A stretch of DNA of 29,462 nt from JBBQRS01 sp038214535 (GCA_038214535.1 JBBQRS010000061.1:1-29462); one strand, 5' to 3'. Shown: positions 8,053 to 17,026, numbered from the stretch's first letter. The notes: generated by a model not told the origin, from the sequence alone. A program made the numbers and translations.

Positions 8053-11000
8053 TTACCAGGCCACCAGCCGGATGTCGTCCCAGCGGCCGTCAACGGCGTT
8101 GAGGATGCCGTTGGTGAAGCCCTGGATGATCCACTCGCGATGCTTCGTCTCGTTGGTCGTCGGCAGGCCCAGTTTGAGTTTGGCGGCGGCCTGTGCCAGC
8201 GGGCGATTCGGGTCCACTTTCAGCCCGTCCTTCGGATAGAGCGCTCGCCAGGCGACCGCGCGCACGGTCTCGATCGGCAGTTGATTCGGTGGCGGCGGCG
8301 GTGGTGGTGGCGGTGGCGGAGGTGGGGGCGGTGTATCGCCCAGCCGCGCCACCTTGAACGCCACGTCGGTGGTCAACCCGGTCACCCGGAAGGCGAGTTG
8401 GCGGTTGGCCGTCACGGTGACTTCGGTGGTTTCCAGCACCGTGCCGTTGTTCGTGTTCCAGCGTTGCACCTGATAGCGCCCCGGTTCCAGGTCTTGCACG
8501 GTGGCCGTGCCCGTCGCCGCGAGGACCGTCGCGCCCTGCACTACGTTGTACCACGTGTGGCCGGGGTTATCCATCCACAGCAGGAAGGAATTGTTTGTGG
8601 CGCGCCGGCGGCCCCAGGCCCGCAGCGCCCCCACCTGCATCTCCAGCAGGATGGCGGCTTTGTCCGCGAGGTCGGAGCCGATGTCGCGATAGTCCTCGCG
8701 GTTGAATTTTTCGCCCGCGATGAAGTTGCGATACGCCCCGAAGTGCCGCCACTGATTGCTCTTGTCAATCAGGCCGGCCTCCCATTCGCCGGCGACGTTG
8801 TGCCGCCCGCAGCCCGCGTTGGCCCACAGCATCTTGCGCAGGTAGACCCCTTCGCGGTCGTCGGCCAGCGCGGGGTGAACGTTGTCCCCTTTGCGTACCC
8901 CGGTCTCGCCGCGCACGATCGGCTGGCCGGGGCGATAGGCGGCCTCATATTGCAGGAAGCGCCGATAGGCCTTGCGCACCGAGGCCGCCGAATCCGCCCA
9001 ATCTGAGCCGACCAGTTCGCCGTCGAAGCCGTCCCGGTCGGTGGATTCATACCAGTGCTTATCGGCATAATCCATCAGGTCGCGGCGCTTCGGGTCATTC
9101 CAGAAGGCGTCCACGTACCAGCCCCAGAAGGAGTTGGTCTGCATGATCGGCCGCGGCTGGTGTACTTTGACGTATTCCGCGACGACGAAGGCCGCGTCGT
9201 AGCTCGCCTCGCTCAGCATGTTCTCGTTCGCCAACTCCAGCGAGTGGATGCCGGGCGCATAACCCCAGCGCCCCAGGAAATAGCGGACGTAGGCCAGTTC
9301 CAACCAGCGCGCGGCCTGGCCGCTGCCGGAGTAGAAGTTGTTGACGTCGTGCTTGCCCCACGCGCCGTCGGCTTGCAGGCGCGCCAGCAGCGCATCGTTC
9401 TTATGGAACAGCGTCAGCTTGTGATAGATCCCGCGCGCCGCCGATTCCTCCAGCACGAGGTCGAGATACGCCGCCGCCGGCGCATCCACGTAGGTGTGCG
9501 TGTCGGGGTTCCCGCGCGAAAGCAGGTTCGGCCCCGTGGTCTTGCCCTCATCGCCGTATAACGCGATGCCGCTGAGGTACGGTTTGCCCTCCGTGTCATC
9601 GCCCTCCGATGTGCCGTCCATCAGCCAGACGATCGCGCTGCGGAAACTGTCGCTGTTGAAGAAGAGCGTCTGCGTCGTCCAATCGAGCGGCCCGTTGAGC
9701 GTTTGTGACGCCAGCACGCGGCCCCCATCCGACGCGACCTTGACGACCAGTTGCCGCTTGCCCGTGATCTTGACGCGGAATTGCAGCGCGTAGGCCGTGT
9801 TCGGCTCCAGGGCGATGCGCTGATTGCTGTAGTAATAGGGGACGAAGCTCCACTCCTGGCCCTTGTCCAACTCGTCGCGCGTGATGTACGCGCCCCCAAA
9901 GGCCCACGAAGAGACGATGTCGTCGCCGAACGGGATGATGTTCGTCCCCGATTCGCCGGTGGGGAACCAGCGCAGGAAGCGCACGCCCGCATCCGCGAGT
10001 TTGGCGAGGTTCGTGCGGATGTCGCTGGCCTTGCCGAACGGCCAGTAGCCGCCGCCGATGTTGACCAGCGGGTCGCTGAACGGTGCGCCGTCGCTCGTCT
10101 CGAAGAAGCCGCGCTCGTTGACCCTGGCGTAGCCCGCGGCGTCGCTCGCGACGATGGTGAACGCGCCCTCATCGCTGACGACGGTGCCGCCCGCATCGGT
10201 GGCGCGCACGCGATAGCGCCATGCGCCCGCTTGCGCGGCGCTGAAGCGGAAGCGCCATGCGGCCGCGCCCGTGGGCACAAGGCGCTCTTCCACGTTCTTC
10301 ACGGGCTGGTAATAGAAACAGGGCAGCGCCGACGACTTGTTCCAGTCGGTTTCGCCCGGCGGCAAAATTTCCGCGTTGACGGTGATGCCCGTCTTCGGCT
10401 CGACGCCGGCGGGCGCGTTCGGGTCATAGGGCCAGTAGGGTCGCGTGGCGCGGCTGCCGGTGATGTCGAACGCGACCTCGAAGCGCGCGTATTGCTTGAT
10501 CTCGCCGGGCGTCAGCTCGCGCAGCGCCGAGATTTGCATCGGGGTGGGCGGCGGGGGTGGCGGCGGTGTCTCCCCGGCCTCCAGATAGGTCACCAGGGCG
10601 TCAATATATGGGTAGTCGCCCAGCGCAAAGACCGGCGCATCGAGGTGCGGGGCCAGCTCGGCCTGCTGCGCGCCCTGGAACAGCCGCCGGGCGCGGAACA
10701 GCGCCTCATAATCATACAGGGGTTGCGTCTGCGACTCGCCGATGGGGGCGGGGAAATAGCGCAGGTCCCAGAACGGCGCATTGAGCTGCATCTCGGCCAG
10801 CGCGGCGTCAATCTTCGCCTGGTCGTAGCCGTCATCTGCCTTGATCCGTTCCGCCACTTCCGGGGCCAGCCACAGCCACCAGCGCGCGAGCAGCACGCCG
10901 CGCAGGCTAGAGGTGTCATACGTGCCCCAGGTGTCGGCCCACTTGTCGGGCAGGTCCTTCGAGAAATGAGCGTTCCAGAACGCCACGTAGTCGTCCAGCA

Positions 11001-13209
11001 CGAGCTTCGCTTCCGCGGCCTCGCCCGTCTTGTTGTCGGGGTCGGCCAGTTGCGCCATCTGCCACCGCCCGTACAGCCCCGTGAGATGGGCGTTGAGCGC
11101 AAAGGGTCGCTCGATGAAGAGGGCGTCGCGCGTGTGGTCTATCAGCGAACGGTAGTCTTTGGCGTAGATGTCGCGCAGCGTGGCGTAGAGCGCCGCCGGG
11201 TCAATGCCGTCATCGGGCATGAGCGTCTTGCACATCTGCCACGCGCCATACCAGTGCAGCGGCATCGTGCGCCAGACGTACTCGTCGCCGAAGCCTTCTT
11301 CGATGTAGCCGGCGTTTGTGCCGGGGGTGAGGTCGCCCCGGATATTGCTGCCGTCCTGGTTGCTCCACTCACGCGCAACGTGCCCCTTGCCGTCATCGGG
11401 CAGACGCGAATAGCCCGCGGGCGGCCCCCACGCGGCCCACTCCGTCTTGACGTAGACGCGGATCTTCGCCTGAAGTTCCGCCGAAACGTATGGGTAGGCG
11501 CGCAGCAGGGAGATCAGCGTCTCGCTGATCCAGCGGCCATAGGTGCCGTAACCCACCAGCCAGAAGGTGTTGTGCGAGAGGTTATGTTCGGGGTTGAAAT
11601 GGCCGACGAGCGCCGGGCGCAGGTGCTGCACCTCGGCGGTATTGACGAAGGCCAGCGCCGCTTCCAGCCGCTGCACCGGGTCTGCGATGGTCACCTTTGG
11701 CGTGTGGGCCACCGGCTTGACGTTGGGCGCCTGGATGGCGGTCGTCCTTCCCGTGGCCCAGCACGTCAGGGTGTTGCCGGTGAGCATGTAGAGTTTGTTG
11801 CCCGCGGGCACGGGCAACGCGGTGAATTGATGATTGCCGTAGACGCCGTTCAGGTTCGCGGCGTCCCCGCTGAAGGTGGTGCCGACAGGGCATTCGATGC
11901 TGGGGATGAAGAAGTCGTTCCAGTTGGGCGCGGTTTCGCCCAGCCCCTGACCCGTATCAGTGTAGCCCCAGTGGCTTCTGGGGACGCGCACCTGCGGGTC
12001 AACCGATAGGGCCGTGCGGCAGGAGGTGAGCGCCGCGTGGATCAACCCGCCCGCGCCGATGCTGAACCACATCGGTTCATCGTAGGCCGGCGCGACGCCC
12101 ATGAAATCGAATCTGGGCGTGCCCTTCTGCCACCGGTAGATGCCGGCGCTGGAGGGTGTGGCGACGGGGTCGGCCCGCCAGTTGCTGACGTAGGTCGTCC
12201 CGTCATCGGCGATGGCGCAGGCAAAGCGGTTGCCGGTGTAGGTGGCCGTCGCCATGAAGGGGGCGCGCACGCCCGCGTGATCTTCCAGCGTGTGTTCGGC
12301 CAGGTCGGTCAGGTTGAGCGCTTGCATGGTGACCCGGTCGGGATGGTCTTTGATGAAATCCACGACCGAATGCGGCGCGTCGCCTTTCACGCTATAATCA
12401 TAGACATCCACGCCGTCCACGGTCGTGACCCCACAGAGGGCCGGGCCGTGCGGCGCTTTGCCCCAGAACTCTTCGCCGTCTTTGCCGCGCCAGGTGATGC
12501 CGCCCCAGCCCTTCTTATAGAGGGGCGCGCCGGTGGGGATGAAGATCAGCCCGCCCACGGCGTCAATCACGGGCGGGAACCAGCGGAACGCCTCACCCAG
12601 CAGTTTGAGGCTTGTGCCCTGCAACGCGCCCGCCGCGAGCGAGAGCCTGCGCAGGTGCATGTCGTTCGACAGGACGTAGACGCTGCCGTCGTGTTCGGCC
12701 GCGCCCGCGTCAATCGGCCCGATCGGCGCGGCGCCGGCCGCGGGATATTGCCATGCGAGCGCGCCCGTGGCCGCGTTGAGACCATACACGCGCCCATCGC
12801 GCCCGCCCACCACCACCTTCGTCCCATCCGCCGACAGCAGCACGTCGGCGTCGAAGCCGGCCTGCGCGCCCTGCCACGCCCACAGCTCTTTGCCGTCGGC
12901 CGCGTCCAGCCGCACGATGCGCCCGTCGGTCAGCGCCGCGTAGAGCGAGTCATTGCCGTAGGCGGGGGTGCAGGCATAACGGCCGGGGTAGCTCCAGACG
13001 ACCGCGCCGTTGGCCGCAGCGACCTTATGCAGCCCGGCGCTGGTGGCAACGTAGATGTCGCCGGCGGGGTCTGCGATGGGCTGGACGTAGGGGTGGATAT
13101 ACGGCTCGAACGTCGTATACCACTGACAGGACAGGTTCGTGCTGGTCGGGCCTTCCGAGACGGCTGAAGTGCGCCTGGGGTTGCCGAATGCTTGTGTCCA
13201 TGTGCTCAT
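8053..13209 (-). CDS. Giant PQQ-propeller / glycoside-hydrolase-like multidomain protein
   Basis: The product is 1718 residues with an ATG start and GAGGG 6 nt or so upstream. Residues 1 to about 510 are a PQQ-type beta-propeller (units such as GRIVRLDAADGKELWAW and GRVYGLNAATGALAWQYP). About 520-870 is helical, Trp/Tyr-rich and resembles an alpha/alpha-barrel. A Pro linker lies near 885. About 890-1010 resembles DUF5060, an N-terminal beta domain of glycosidases. About 1030-1560 looks like a clan GH-A TIM barrel with candidate acid/base Glu in LELANENML (near 1326) and nucleophile Glu in VRGETGVRKG (near 1431). A 15-residue Pro run (near 1626-1640) leads to a 75-residue terminal module shared with the upstream gene product. 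No signal peptide is visible, which is odd for a presumed polysaccharide enzyme. Domain limits are approximate. Confidence 0.8.
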   Translation of the reverse strand: MSTWTQAFGNPRRTSAVSEGPTSTNLSCQWYTTFEPYIHPYVQPIADPAGDIYVATSAGLHKVAAANGAVVWSYPGRYACTPAYGNDSLYAALTDGRIVRLDAADGKELWAWQGAQAGFDADVLLSADGTKVVVGGRDGRVYGLNAATGALAWQYPAAGAAPIGPIDAGAAEHDGSVYVLSNDMHLRRLSLAAGALQGTSLKLLGEAFRWFPPVIDAVGGLIFIPTGAPLYKKGWGGITWRGKDGEEFWGKAPHGPALCGVTTVDGVDVYDYSVKGDAPHSVVDFIKDHPDRVTMQALNLTDLAEHTLEDHAGVRAPFMATATYTGNRFACAIADDGTTYVSNWRADPVATPSSAGIYRWQKGTPRFDFMGVAPAYDEPMWFSIGAGGLIHAALTSCRTALSVDPQVRVPRSHWGYTDTGQGLGETAPNWNDFFIPSIECPVGTTFSGDAANLNGVYGNHQFTALPVPAGNKLYMLTGNTLTCWATGRTTAIQAPNVKPVAHTPKVTIADPVQRLEAALAFVNTAEVQHLRPALVGHFNPEHNLSHNTFWLVGYGTYGRWISETLISLLRAYPYVSAELQAKIRVYVKTEWAAWGPPAGYSRLPDDGKGHVAREWSNQDGSNIRGDLTPGTNAGYIEEGFGDEYVWRTMPLHWYGAWQMCKTLMPDDGIDPAALYATLRDIYAKDYRSLIDHTRDALFIERPFALNAHLTGLYGRWQMAQLADPDNKTGEAAEAKLVLDDYVAFWNAHFSKDLPDKWADTWGTYDTSSLRGVLLARWWLWLAPEVAERIKADDGYDQAKIDAALAEMQLNAPFWDLRYFPAPIGESQTQPLYDYEALFRARRLFQGAQQAELAPHLDAPVFALGDYPYIDALVTYLEAGETPPPPPPPTPMQISALRELTPGEIKQYARFEVAFDITGSRATRPYWPYDPNAPAGVEPKTGITVNAEILPPGETDWNKSSALPCFYYQPVKNVEERLVPTGAAAWRFRFSAAQAGAWRYRVRATDAGGTVVSDEGAFTIVASDAAGYARVNERGFFETSDGAPFSDPLVNIGGGYWPFGKASDIRTNLAKLADAGVRFLRWFPTGESGTNIIPFGDDIVSSWAFGGAYITRDELDKGQEWSFVPYYYSNQRIALEPNTAYALQFRVKITGKRQLVVKVASDGGRVLASQTLNGPLDWTTQTLFFNSDSFRSAIVWLMDGTSEGDDTEGKPYLSGIALYGDEGKTTGPNLLSRGNPDTHTYVDAPAAAYLDLVLEESAARGIYHKLTLFHKNDALLARLQADGAWGKHDVNNFYSGSGQAARWLELAYVRYFLGRWGYAPGIHSLELANENMLSEASYDAAFVVAEYVKVHQPRPIMQTNSFWGWYVDAFWNDPKRRDLMDYADKHWYESTDRDGFDGELVGSDWADSAASVRKAYRRFLQYEAAYRPGQPIVRGETGVRKGDNVHPALADDREGVYLRKMLWANAGCGRHNVAGEWEAGLIDKSNQWRHFGAYRNFIAGEKFNREDYRDIGSDLADKAAILLEMQVGALRAWGRRRATNNSFLLWMDNPGHTWYNVVQGATVLAATGTATVQDLEPGRYQVQRWNTNNGTVLETTEVTVTANRQLAFRVTGLTTDVAFKVARLGDTPPPPPPPPPPPPPPPNQLPIETVRAVAWRALYPKDGLKVDPNRPLAQAAAKLKLGLPTTNETKHREWIIQGFTNGILNAVDGRWDDIRLVAW

Positions 13210-13237
13210 TGCTGGCCCTCACATCTCTCGCATGTAT

Positions 13238-13362
13238 TGAGAATCTATCCTGAAACTGCCCGGCCCCTTCGTAGTGACGGCTTCAGCCGTTGGGTCGCCA
13301 CCCCGTGGCTAAAGCCACGACTACGAAGGGGAGCGGCGCGCAGTGTTCGGATAGATTCTGAG
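13238..13362. repeat. MITE-like element with 13-22 nt terminal inverted repeats
   Basis: TGAGAATCTATCC (13238) and GGATAGATTCTGAG (ending near 13362) are inverted ends, and the match continues inward (TGAAACTGC / GCAGTGTTC). The core 13266-13330 is the CTTCGTAGTGACGGC stem-loop. It lies in the 213-nt gap upstream of the giant gene. Confidence 0.8.
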
Positions 13363-13390
13363 AACGGCCCCGGTATGCGCCGGGGCCGTT
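13363..13390 (-). terminator. GC-rich hairpin after the 255-residue gene
   Basis: AACGGCCCCGG (13363-13373) pairs perfectly with CCGGGGCCGTT (13380-13390) around a 6-nt loop, 30 nt after the stop codon at 13423. There is no long T tract on the - strand side, so it is a probable but not classic terminator. Confidence 0.6.
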
Positions 13391-13422
13391 TACCCGCCGT
13401 GGCGACGGCAAGGCCGAACGGC

Positions 13423-14190
13423 TCACCAGGGAATGACGACGACTTGATCCCATTGGCCGGTGCGCGCGCAGACGATGCCGGTGGTGTAGCCCTGGAAGCG
13501 GAACTCCTTGTAGTTGCGTTCCTGCGTGCAGGGCGCGCCCATCTTGTTATCGCGGGCATAGCGCGCAAAGGCCGCGTTGGGGTTATAGTTCACGCCGTTC
13601 GCCGGATAGAGCGCGGCCCAGGCGGCGTTGCGCACCCCTTCCACGATGCTGTCCAGCGGCAGAACCGGCGTCGGCGCGGGCGGCTCGACCGTGATCGGCG
13701 GGTCGTGCGGCGAAGGCGGCGTCGGCGTGGTGGCCGTGTAGGTGCGCTGGAACACGGTCACGTAGGAGACGTGGCGGTTCCAGGGCAGCCCCATGCCGTA
13801 GAAGACGTCGGAAGCGCCGCCCACCCGCACCCAGTACGGGCCGTAGGCTACTTTGTTGGCGTCATAGCCGGCATATAAGCCCCATTGCGCCAGGTGATCG
13901 CCATTCACCGTGTCGGTGACCACTTCGTCGTTCTTGGGGTATTTTTCCCACGGCCAACCGTGTTCCACCGTCTGCCCGTTAAGCCGGCGGCCGCTTTCGT
14001 CCAGCACATCCACGTAGACCATGTGCTGGCCCTTGGCCTCTACCTCATCAATGAAGGCGGCGGAAGTGAGCTTGAAGACGGGTTGGCCGGGCTGGGCCTC
14101 GGCTTCACTGATGCCGCACTTCACGCCCAGCACGCGCCCCGCTTCGACGCGCACTTTGCTCAGGTCAGGGTCCCATTGACGTTCCGGCAC
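13423..14190 (-). CDS. Unknown protein with the same C-terminal module as the giant PQQ/GH protein
   Basis: The product is 255 residues. The start is a GTG at 14190 with GGGAGG 5 nt upstream. Residues about 10-150 form a beta-rich domain (PVFKLTSAAFIDEVEAKG; YWVRVGGASDVFYGMGLPW) that I do not recognise. A Pro/Thr-rich linker follows (about 150-178). Residues about 180-255 align with the end of the downstream 1718-residue protein: VRNAAWAALYPANG against VRAVAWRALYPKDG, FQGYTTGI against IQGFTNGI, and a final GQWDQVVVIPW against GRWDDIRLVAW. The two genes run in the same direction with a hairpin and a mobile-like repeat between them. No signal peptide is seen. The function is unknown; the shared module suggests common targeting or binding. 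Confidence 0.75.
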   Translation of the reverse strand: MPERQWDPDLSKVRVEAGRVLGVKCGISEAEAQPGQPVFKLTSAAFIDEVEAKGQHMVYVDVLDESGRRLNGQTVEHGWPWEKYPKNDEVVTDTVNGDHLAQWGLYAGYDANKVAYGPYWVRVGGASDVFYGMGLPWNRHVSYVTVFQRTYTATTPTPPSPHDPPITVEPPAPTPVLPLDSIVEGVRNAAWAALYPANGVNYNPNAAFARYARDNKMGAPCTQERNYKEFRFQGYTTGIVCARTGQWDQVVVIPW

Positions 14191-14381
14191 GTTCGCCTCC
14201 CGCAGGTGATTGTGGTTTTTCGCTCAGACACTGAAGACAACACAAACAAAACGCGGGGCGCCGCGTTACGCAATCAAAACGTCGGAGAGGTCAGGGATCG
14301 GCGTTGAGACGGCGGGCGATGCAGGCATGTTGTGAGTCTCCGTTGCCGCAGAGAAGAAAAGGGTAGCAACAATATTTGCTT

Positions 14382-14411
14382 ACTATATACCATATAATTG
14401 GCGGGTGTCAA
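14382..14411 (-). promoter_or_regulatory. Sigma-70-type promoter for the 255-residue gene
   Basis: TTGACA (14411-14406) and TATAGT (14387-14382) on the - strand have an 18-nt spacer. The resulting leader is about 190 nt and contains the palindrome AACGCGGCGCCCCGCGTT. The promoter lies in a short AT-rich island. Confidence 0.6.
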
Positions 14412-14417
14412 ATCGGT

Positions 14418-14590
14418 GCGGAGGAGCGGAGGAGCGGAGGGGCAGAGGAGTGGAGGAGTGAGCATCCTCAGATGCGAACGGGCCGACGCGAATCACGCGG
14501 AGACGCGGAGGCTTTCCTTCTTCTTCGTGTCCTCCGCGTCTCCGCGTGCGCATCCGGGTTGAGTTCTCCTCCGCTCCTCCGCCCCTCCAT
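14418..14590. repeat. Nested GGAGCGGAGGAG / CACGCGGAGACGCGG inverted repeats
   Basis: Outer arms of GGAGGAGCGGAGGGGC type (14418-14459) face CTCCTCCGCTCCTCCGCCCC (14565-14586). Inner arms CACGCGGAGACGCGGAGG and CCTCCGCGTCTCCGCGTG make a second stem. No gene is visible in 14191-14627. Confidence 0.7.
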
Positions 14591-14592
14591 GC

Positions 14593-14598
14593 TATAAT
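14593..14598 (+). promoter_or_regulatory. Candidate -10 box for the small membrane protein gene
   Basis: An exact TATAAT stands 29 nt before the GTG start. No convincing -35 box is seen, because the repeat at 14418-14590 abuts it. Confidence 0.4.
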
Positions 14599-14627
14599 GG
14601 GCCGCAGTTTCGTGACAAGGAGGCTTC

Positions 14628-14978
14628 GTGGATCGCTTCATTCATCAGGTGCTGCCCGTGCTGATCTCGGTTGCCGTGATCATCGTGGTGGCGATCTTGC
14701 GCAACACTTCGCGCCCGCTGGCTGCCATCCTCTCGACCATGCCGCTCACCATCCCGTTGTCGCTCTGGGTGGTCTATGCGGGCGTGGGCGGCGACCGGCA
14801 GGCGATGACGGAGTTCACGCATTCGCTGAGCCTCTCCATCCTGCCCACGGTGGCCTTCACGGTTGCGGTATGGCTGGCGGCGCGCGCGGGCTGGCGGCTT
14901 GCGCCGATGCTGCTGGTTGGTTATGCCACGTGGACGGTGGGGCTGGGCGTGGTGTGGCTGGCGCGCCGGCTGCTGTAG
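14628..14978 (+). CDS. Small integral membrane protein (GlpM/DUF3147-like)
   Basis: The product is 116 residues with a GTG start; AAGGAGG lies 5 nt or so upstream. Four hydrophobic segments are visible: about 8-25 (VLPVLISVAVIIVVAIL), 31-50 (LAAILSTMPLTIPLSLWVV), 67-86 (LSLSILPTVAFTVAVWLAAR) and 91-112. The pattern of short helices with a central charged loop (GVGGDRQAMTEF) recalls the GlpM/DUF3147 family, whose function is poorly known. The call rests on topology and loose resemblance. It lies alone on the + strand ahead of the MOSC gene, separated by a repeat. Confidence 0.65.
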   Translation: MDRFIHQVLPVLISVAVIIVVAILRNTSRPLAAILSTMPLTIPLSLWVVYAGVGGDRQAMTEFTHSLSLSILPTVAFTVAVWLAARAGWRLAPMLLVGYATWTVGLGVVWLARRLL

Positions 14979-15000
14979 CGTCAGCACGCGGAGGGATGAA

Positions 15001-15070
15001 CCACGGAACATGCGGAATACACGGAAAGCAGAATACCGTCTTTTTTCCGTGTATTCCGTGTCTTCCGTGG
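15001..15070. repeat. CACGGAA-family palindrome
   Basis: CCACGGAACATGCGGAATAC and GTATTCCGTGTCTTCCGTGG form a long stem. It is the second copy of the family seen at 1298-1404, and lies between two + strand genes. Confidence 0.75.
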
Positions 15071-15113
15071 TAGACTGATTCTCGGACAGGTTCTACATGA
15101 TTCGGAGGCACAG

Positions 15114-15761
15114 ATGATTACGATTCGGAATATTCTCATTGGGACGCCGCAGATGCACCAGGACGCAAAGGGCGAGTGGCGGTCGTCCATCTATCGCACG
15201 CCGGTGGAGGGGCCGGTCGAGCTGGGGCCGCGCGGGCTGGCGGGCGATCAGGTCACGGACACGGTGAACCACGGCAAGCCCGATCAGGCGGTGTGCTGCC
15301 ACCCGCTGGAGCACTATCTGCACTGGAACGCGGTTTACGGGCTTGAGGGCGATGCCGCGCTGGGGTCGGGCAGCCTGGGCGAGAACTGGACCTTGACCGA
15401 CGCCGACGAGGCCGCCATCTGCATCGGCGATGTGTACGCGGTGGGGATGGCGCGCATCCAGGTGCGGGGGCCGCGCTATCCGTGCGGCAAGCAGAATCGC
15501 AAGCTGGGCATCCCCGGCTTCGCCGAGCGGTCGGGCGAGGAGTTGCGCACGGGGTTCTACGTGGGCGTGGTCGAGCCGGGCGTGGTGCAGGCGGGCGATG
15601 CGTGGACGCTGGAAGCGCGCCCGAACCCCGGCCTGAGCATCTACGCGCTCAACCGGGCATGGTTCCACAAGACGGACGACGAGACGGCTGCCCGCGCGAT
15701 GGTCACGCCGGAGGTACCCCCGTGGTGGCAGGATCAGTTCCGCAAGCGCCTGGGGGAGTGA
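15114..15761 (+). CDS. MOSC domain protein (YiiM-like)
   Basis: The product is 215 residues; the ATG has GGAGG 6 nt upstream. Family hallmarks are GLAGDQVTDTVNHGKPDQAV (about 42-61), LGENWTLTD and a conserved-type Cys in RYPCGKQNRKLG. MOSC proteins handle molybdenum-cofactor sulfur or reduce N-hydroxylated compounds; YiiM-type members act on 6-N-hydroxyaminopurine and related substrates. No molybdenum cofactor genes are adjacent. The stop codon TGA overlaps the start of a GCAGAGGAGCAGAGG repeat. Family assignment is strong; substrate is unknown. Confidence 0.88.
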   Translation: MITIRNILIGTPQMHQDAKGEWRSSIYRTPVEGPVELGPRGLAGDQVTDTVNHGKPDQAVCCHPLEHYLHWNAVYGLEGDAALGSGSLGENWTLTDADEAAICIGDVYAVGMARIQVRGPRYPCGKQNRKLGIPGFAERSGEELRTGFYVGVVEPGVVQAGDAWTLEARPNPGLSIYALNRAWFHKTDDETAARAMVTPEVPPWWQDQFRKRLGE

Positions 15762-15962
15762 GCAGAGGAGCAGAGGGGCAGAGTCGCACCGCCCTCACCC
15801 AGCCTCTCCCAGGGGAGAGGAGCCAGACGCGCCGCCTCCCTCGCCCTGTGGGAGACGTTGTCCCCGGTAATCCGGGGAGGGCCGGGGTGAGGGAAAATCA
15901 GCCCCTTCCCTCCGCCCCCCTGCTCCTCCGCCCCTCCGCTCCTCCGCCCCTCCGCTCCTCAC
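15757..15962. repeat. Composite repeat between convergent genes
   Basis: TGAGCAGAGGAGCAGAGG at the left faces CCTCCGCCCCTCCGCTCCTC at the right. Between them lies a CCTCACCC...GGGGTGAGGG unit (about 15791-15894) related to the one at 26710. Both flanking stop codons (15759-15761 and 15959-15961) lie inside the repeat ends. The position suits a bidirectional terminator. Confidence 0.7.
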
Positions 15963-17026
15963 CCCGCGGCGGCGAGGATCGCGTCGGCCAGGTTCTCCGG
16001 GGTGACGCCGGGCGCTTGCAGGCCCGTGGCGTCGTAGATCGCCTGTACCCGCGCCAGCAGCGCCTCGCGCTCCAGCGGCGCGCCGGCCAGCGCCTCCTGA
16101 ATCTCCGCCAGGCCGGTGGCGGGCAGCATGGTGAAGTCGCCGGAAAGCTCGATGTCGTCAATCACGTTCTCGCGCAGCCGCGCCGTGACGCGAATCAACC
16201 CGCCCGGCGCTTTGGTCGCGCCCTCGATCACCCGCACGTCCTCGTGAATCTTGACGCCCGTGGGCAGCAGCGCGCCCTTCAGGTGCAGCCACTCGTCCGA
16301 CACGAAGCGGCGGTCAATGTCGGCCATCATCGCCACCTCATCGTCGGTCAACTCGCCGGGATATAGCTCGACCCCCAGCGCCGCGGCGCAGCGCGCGATG
16401 TAAATCTGCTTGACCGTCTCACGGTCGGGCTCGCTGCCCAACTGCTCGGCCATGGTGGTCATGTATTGTTCGAGGCTCTGGAACACCTTATCGCGCATCT
16501 TCTCCGACGACACCTTCAGCACCCGCGCCATGGTCGCCTTGTCGAAGTTGAACATCAGGCTGCCCACCACGATCTCCGCGATCCCCATCTGGGCCGCGCC
16601 CGTGCCGCCGATCTTCTTGCCGCCCACGTGGATGTCGTTGATCGGGCGCAGGTAGGCGGGGATATTTATCGCCTGGTAGGTCTCCACCAGCGGGCGCGCG
16701 TACAACTCGAAGCGCGGCTCCAGTTCGGCGGGCAGATGTCCACCCTGGAAGGCCCACTGGCTGAAGAGTTGCGCCTGATCGAGGTAGACCGCGCCGCCGC
16801 CCACCTCGCGGCGATAGACCGGCAACTTGTGCTCGGCGCAGTAATCCAGGTCCACCTCTTTTTCCAGGTCCTGGTGGAAGCCGATGCAGACGTAGGGCGC
16901 ATCGGGCGACACGAGGATGATGGTGTCGGGCGTCTCGGGCGTCATGGCGTGCCCGACGGCGTGATAGACAGTTTGCGAATGGATGGGCGATACGTAGCCC
17001 AGGTCAAGCAGGCGGATCGGTTTCAT
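15959..17026 (-). CDS. lplA: Lipoate-protein ligase A family protein
   Basis: The product is about 355 residues. ATG 17026 is chosen; a GTG at 17035 is possible. The catalytic domain shows RREVGGGAVYLD (about 72-83) and NDIHVGGKKIGGTGAAQ with the catalytic-type Lys (about 137/138), both signatures of LplA. The length and the C-terminal part (from about 235) fit an attached accessory domain. It would activate lipoate with ATP and attach it to a carrier Lys. It overlaps the hydrogenase maturation protease gene by 23 nt, so the two are translationally linked. The only obvious acceptor nearby is the GcvH-like protein at 22961-23407. I infer a dedicated ligase, comparable to the sulfur-linked sLpl enzymes of sHdr bacteria. 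Confidence 0.9.
   Translation of the reverse strand: MKPIRLLDLGYVSPIHSQTVYHAVGHAMTPETPDTIILVSPDAPYVCIGFHQDLEKEVDLDYCAEHKLPVYRREVGGGAVYLDQAQLFSQWAFQGGHLPAELEPRFELYARPLVETYQAINIPAYLRPINDIHVGGKKIGGTGAAQMGIAEIVVGSLMFNFDKATMARVLKVSSEKMRDKVFQSLEQYMTTMAEQLGSEPDRETVKQIYIARCAAALGVELYPGELTDDEVAMMADIDRRFVSDEWLHLKGALLPTGVKIHEDVRVIEGATKAPGGLIRVTARLRENVIDDIELSGDFTMLPATGLAEIQEALAGAPLEREALLARVQAIYDATGLQAPGVTPENLADAILAAAG

Noticed and set aside
9751..12009. A 752-codon open frame on the + strand opposite the giant PQQ/GH gene
   Set aside because: It is Arg/Gly/Val-rich with no recognisable domain; the opposite strand has clear domains. High GC makes long antisense frames common.
14418..14590. CRISPR array or tandem repeat locus
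   Set aside because: The repeats are inverted and composite, not direct repeats with regular unique spacers; no cas gene is present.
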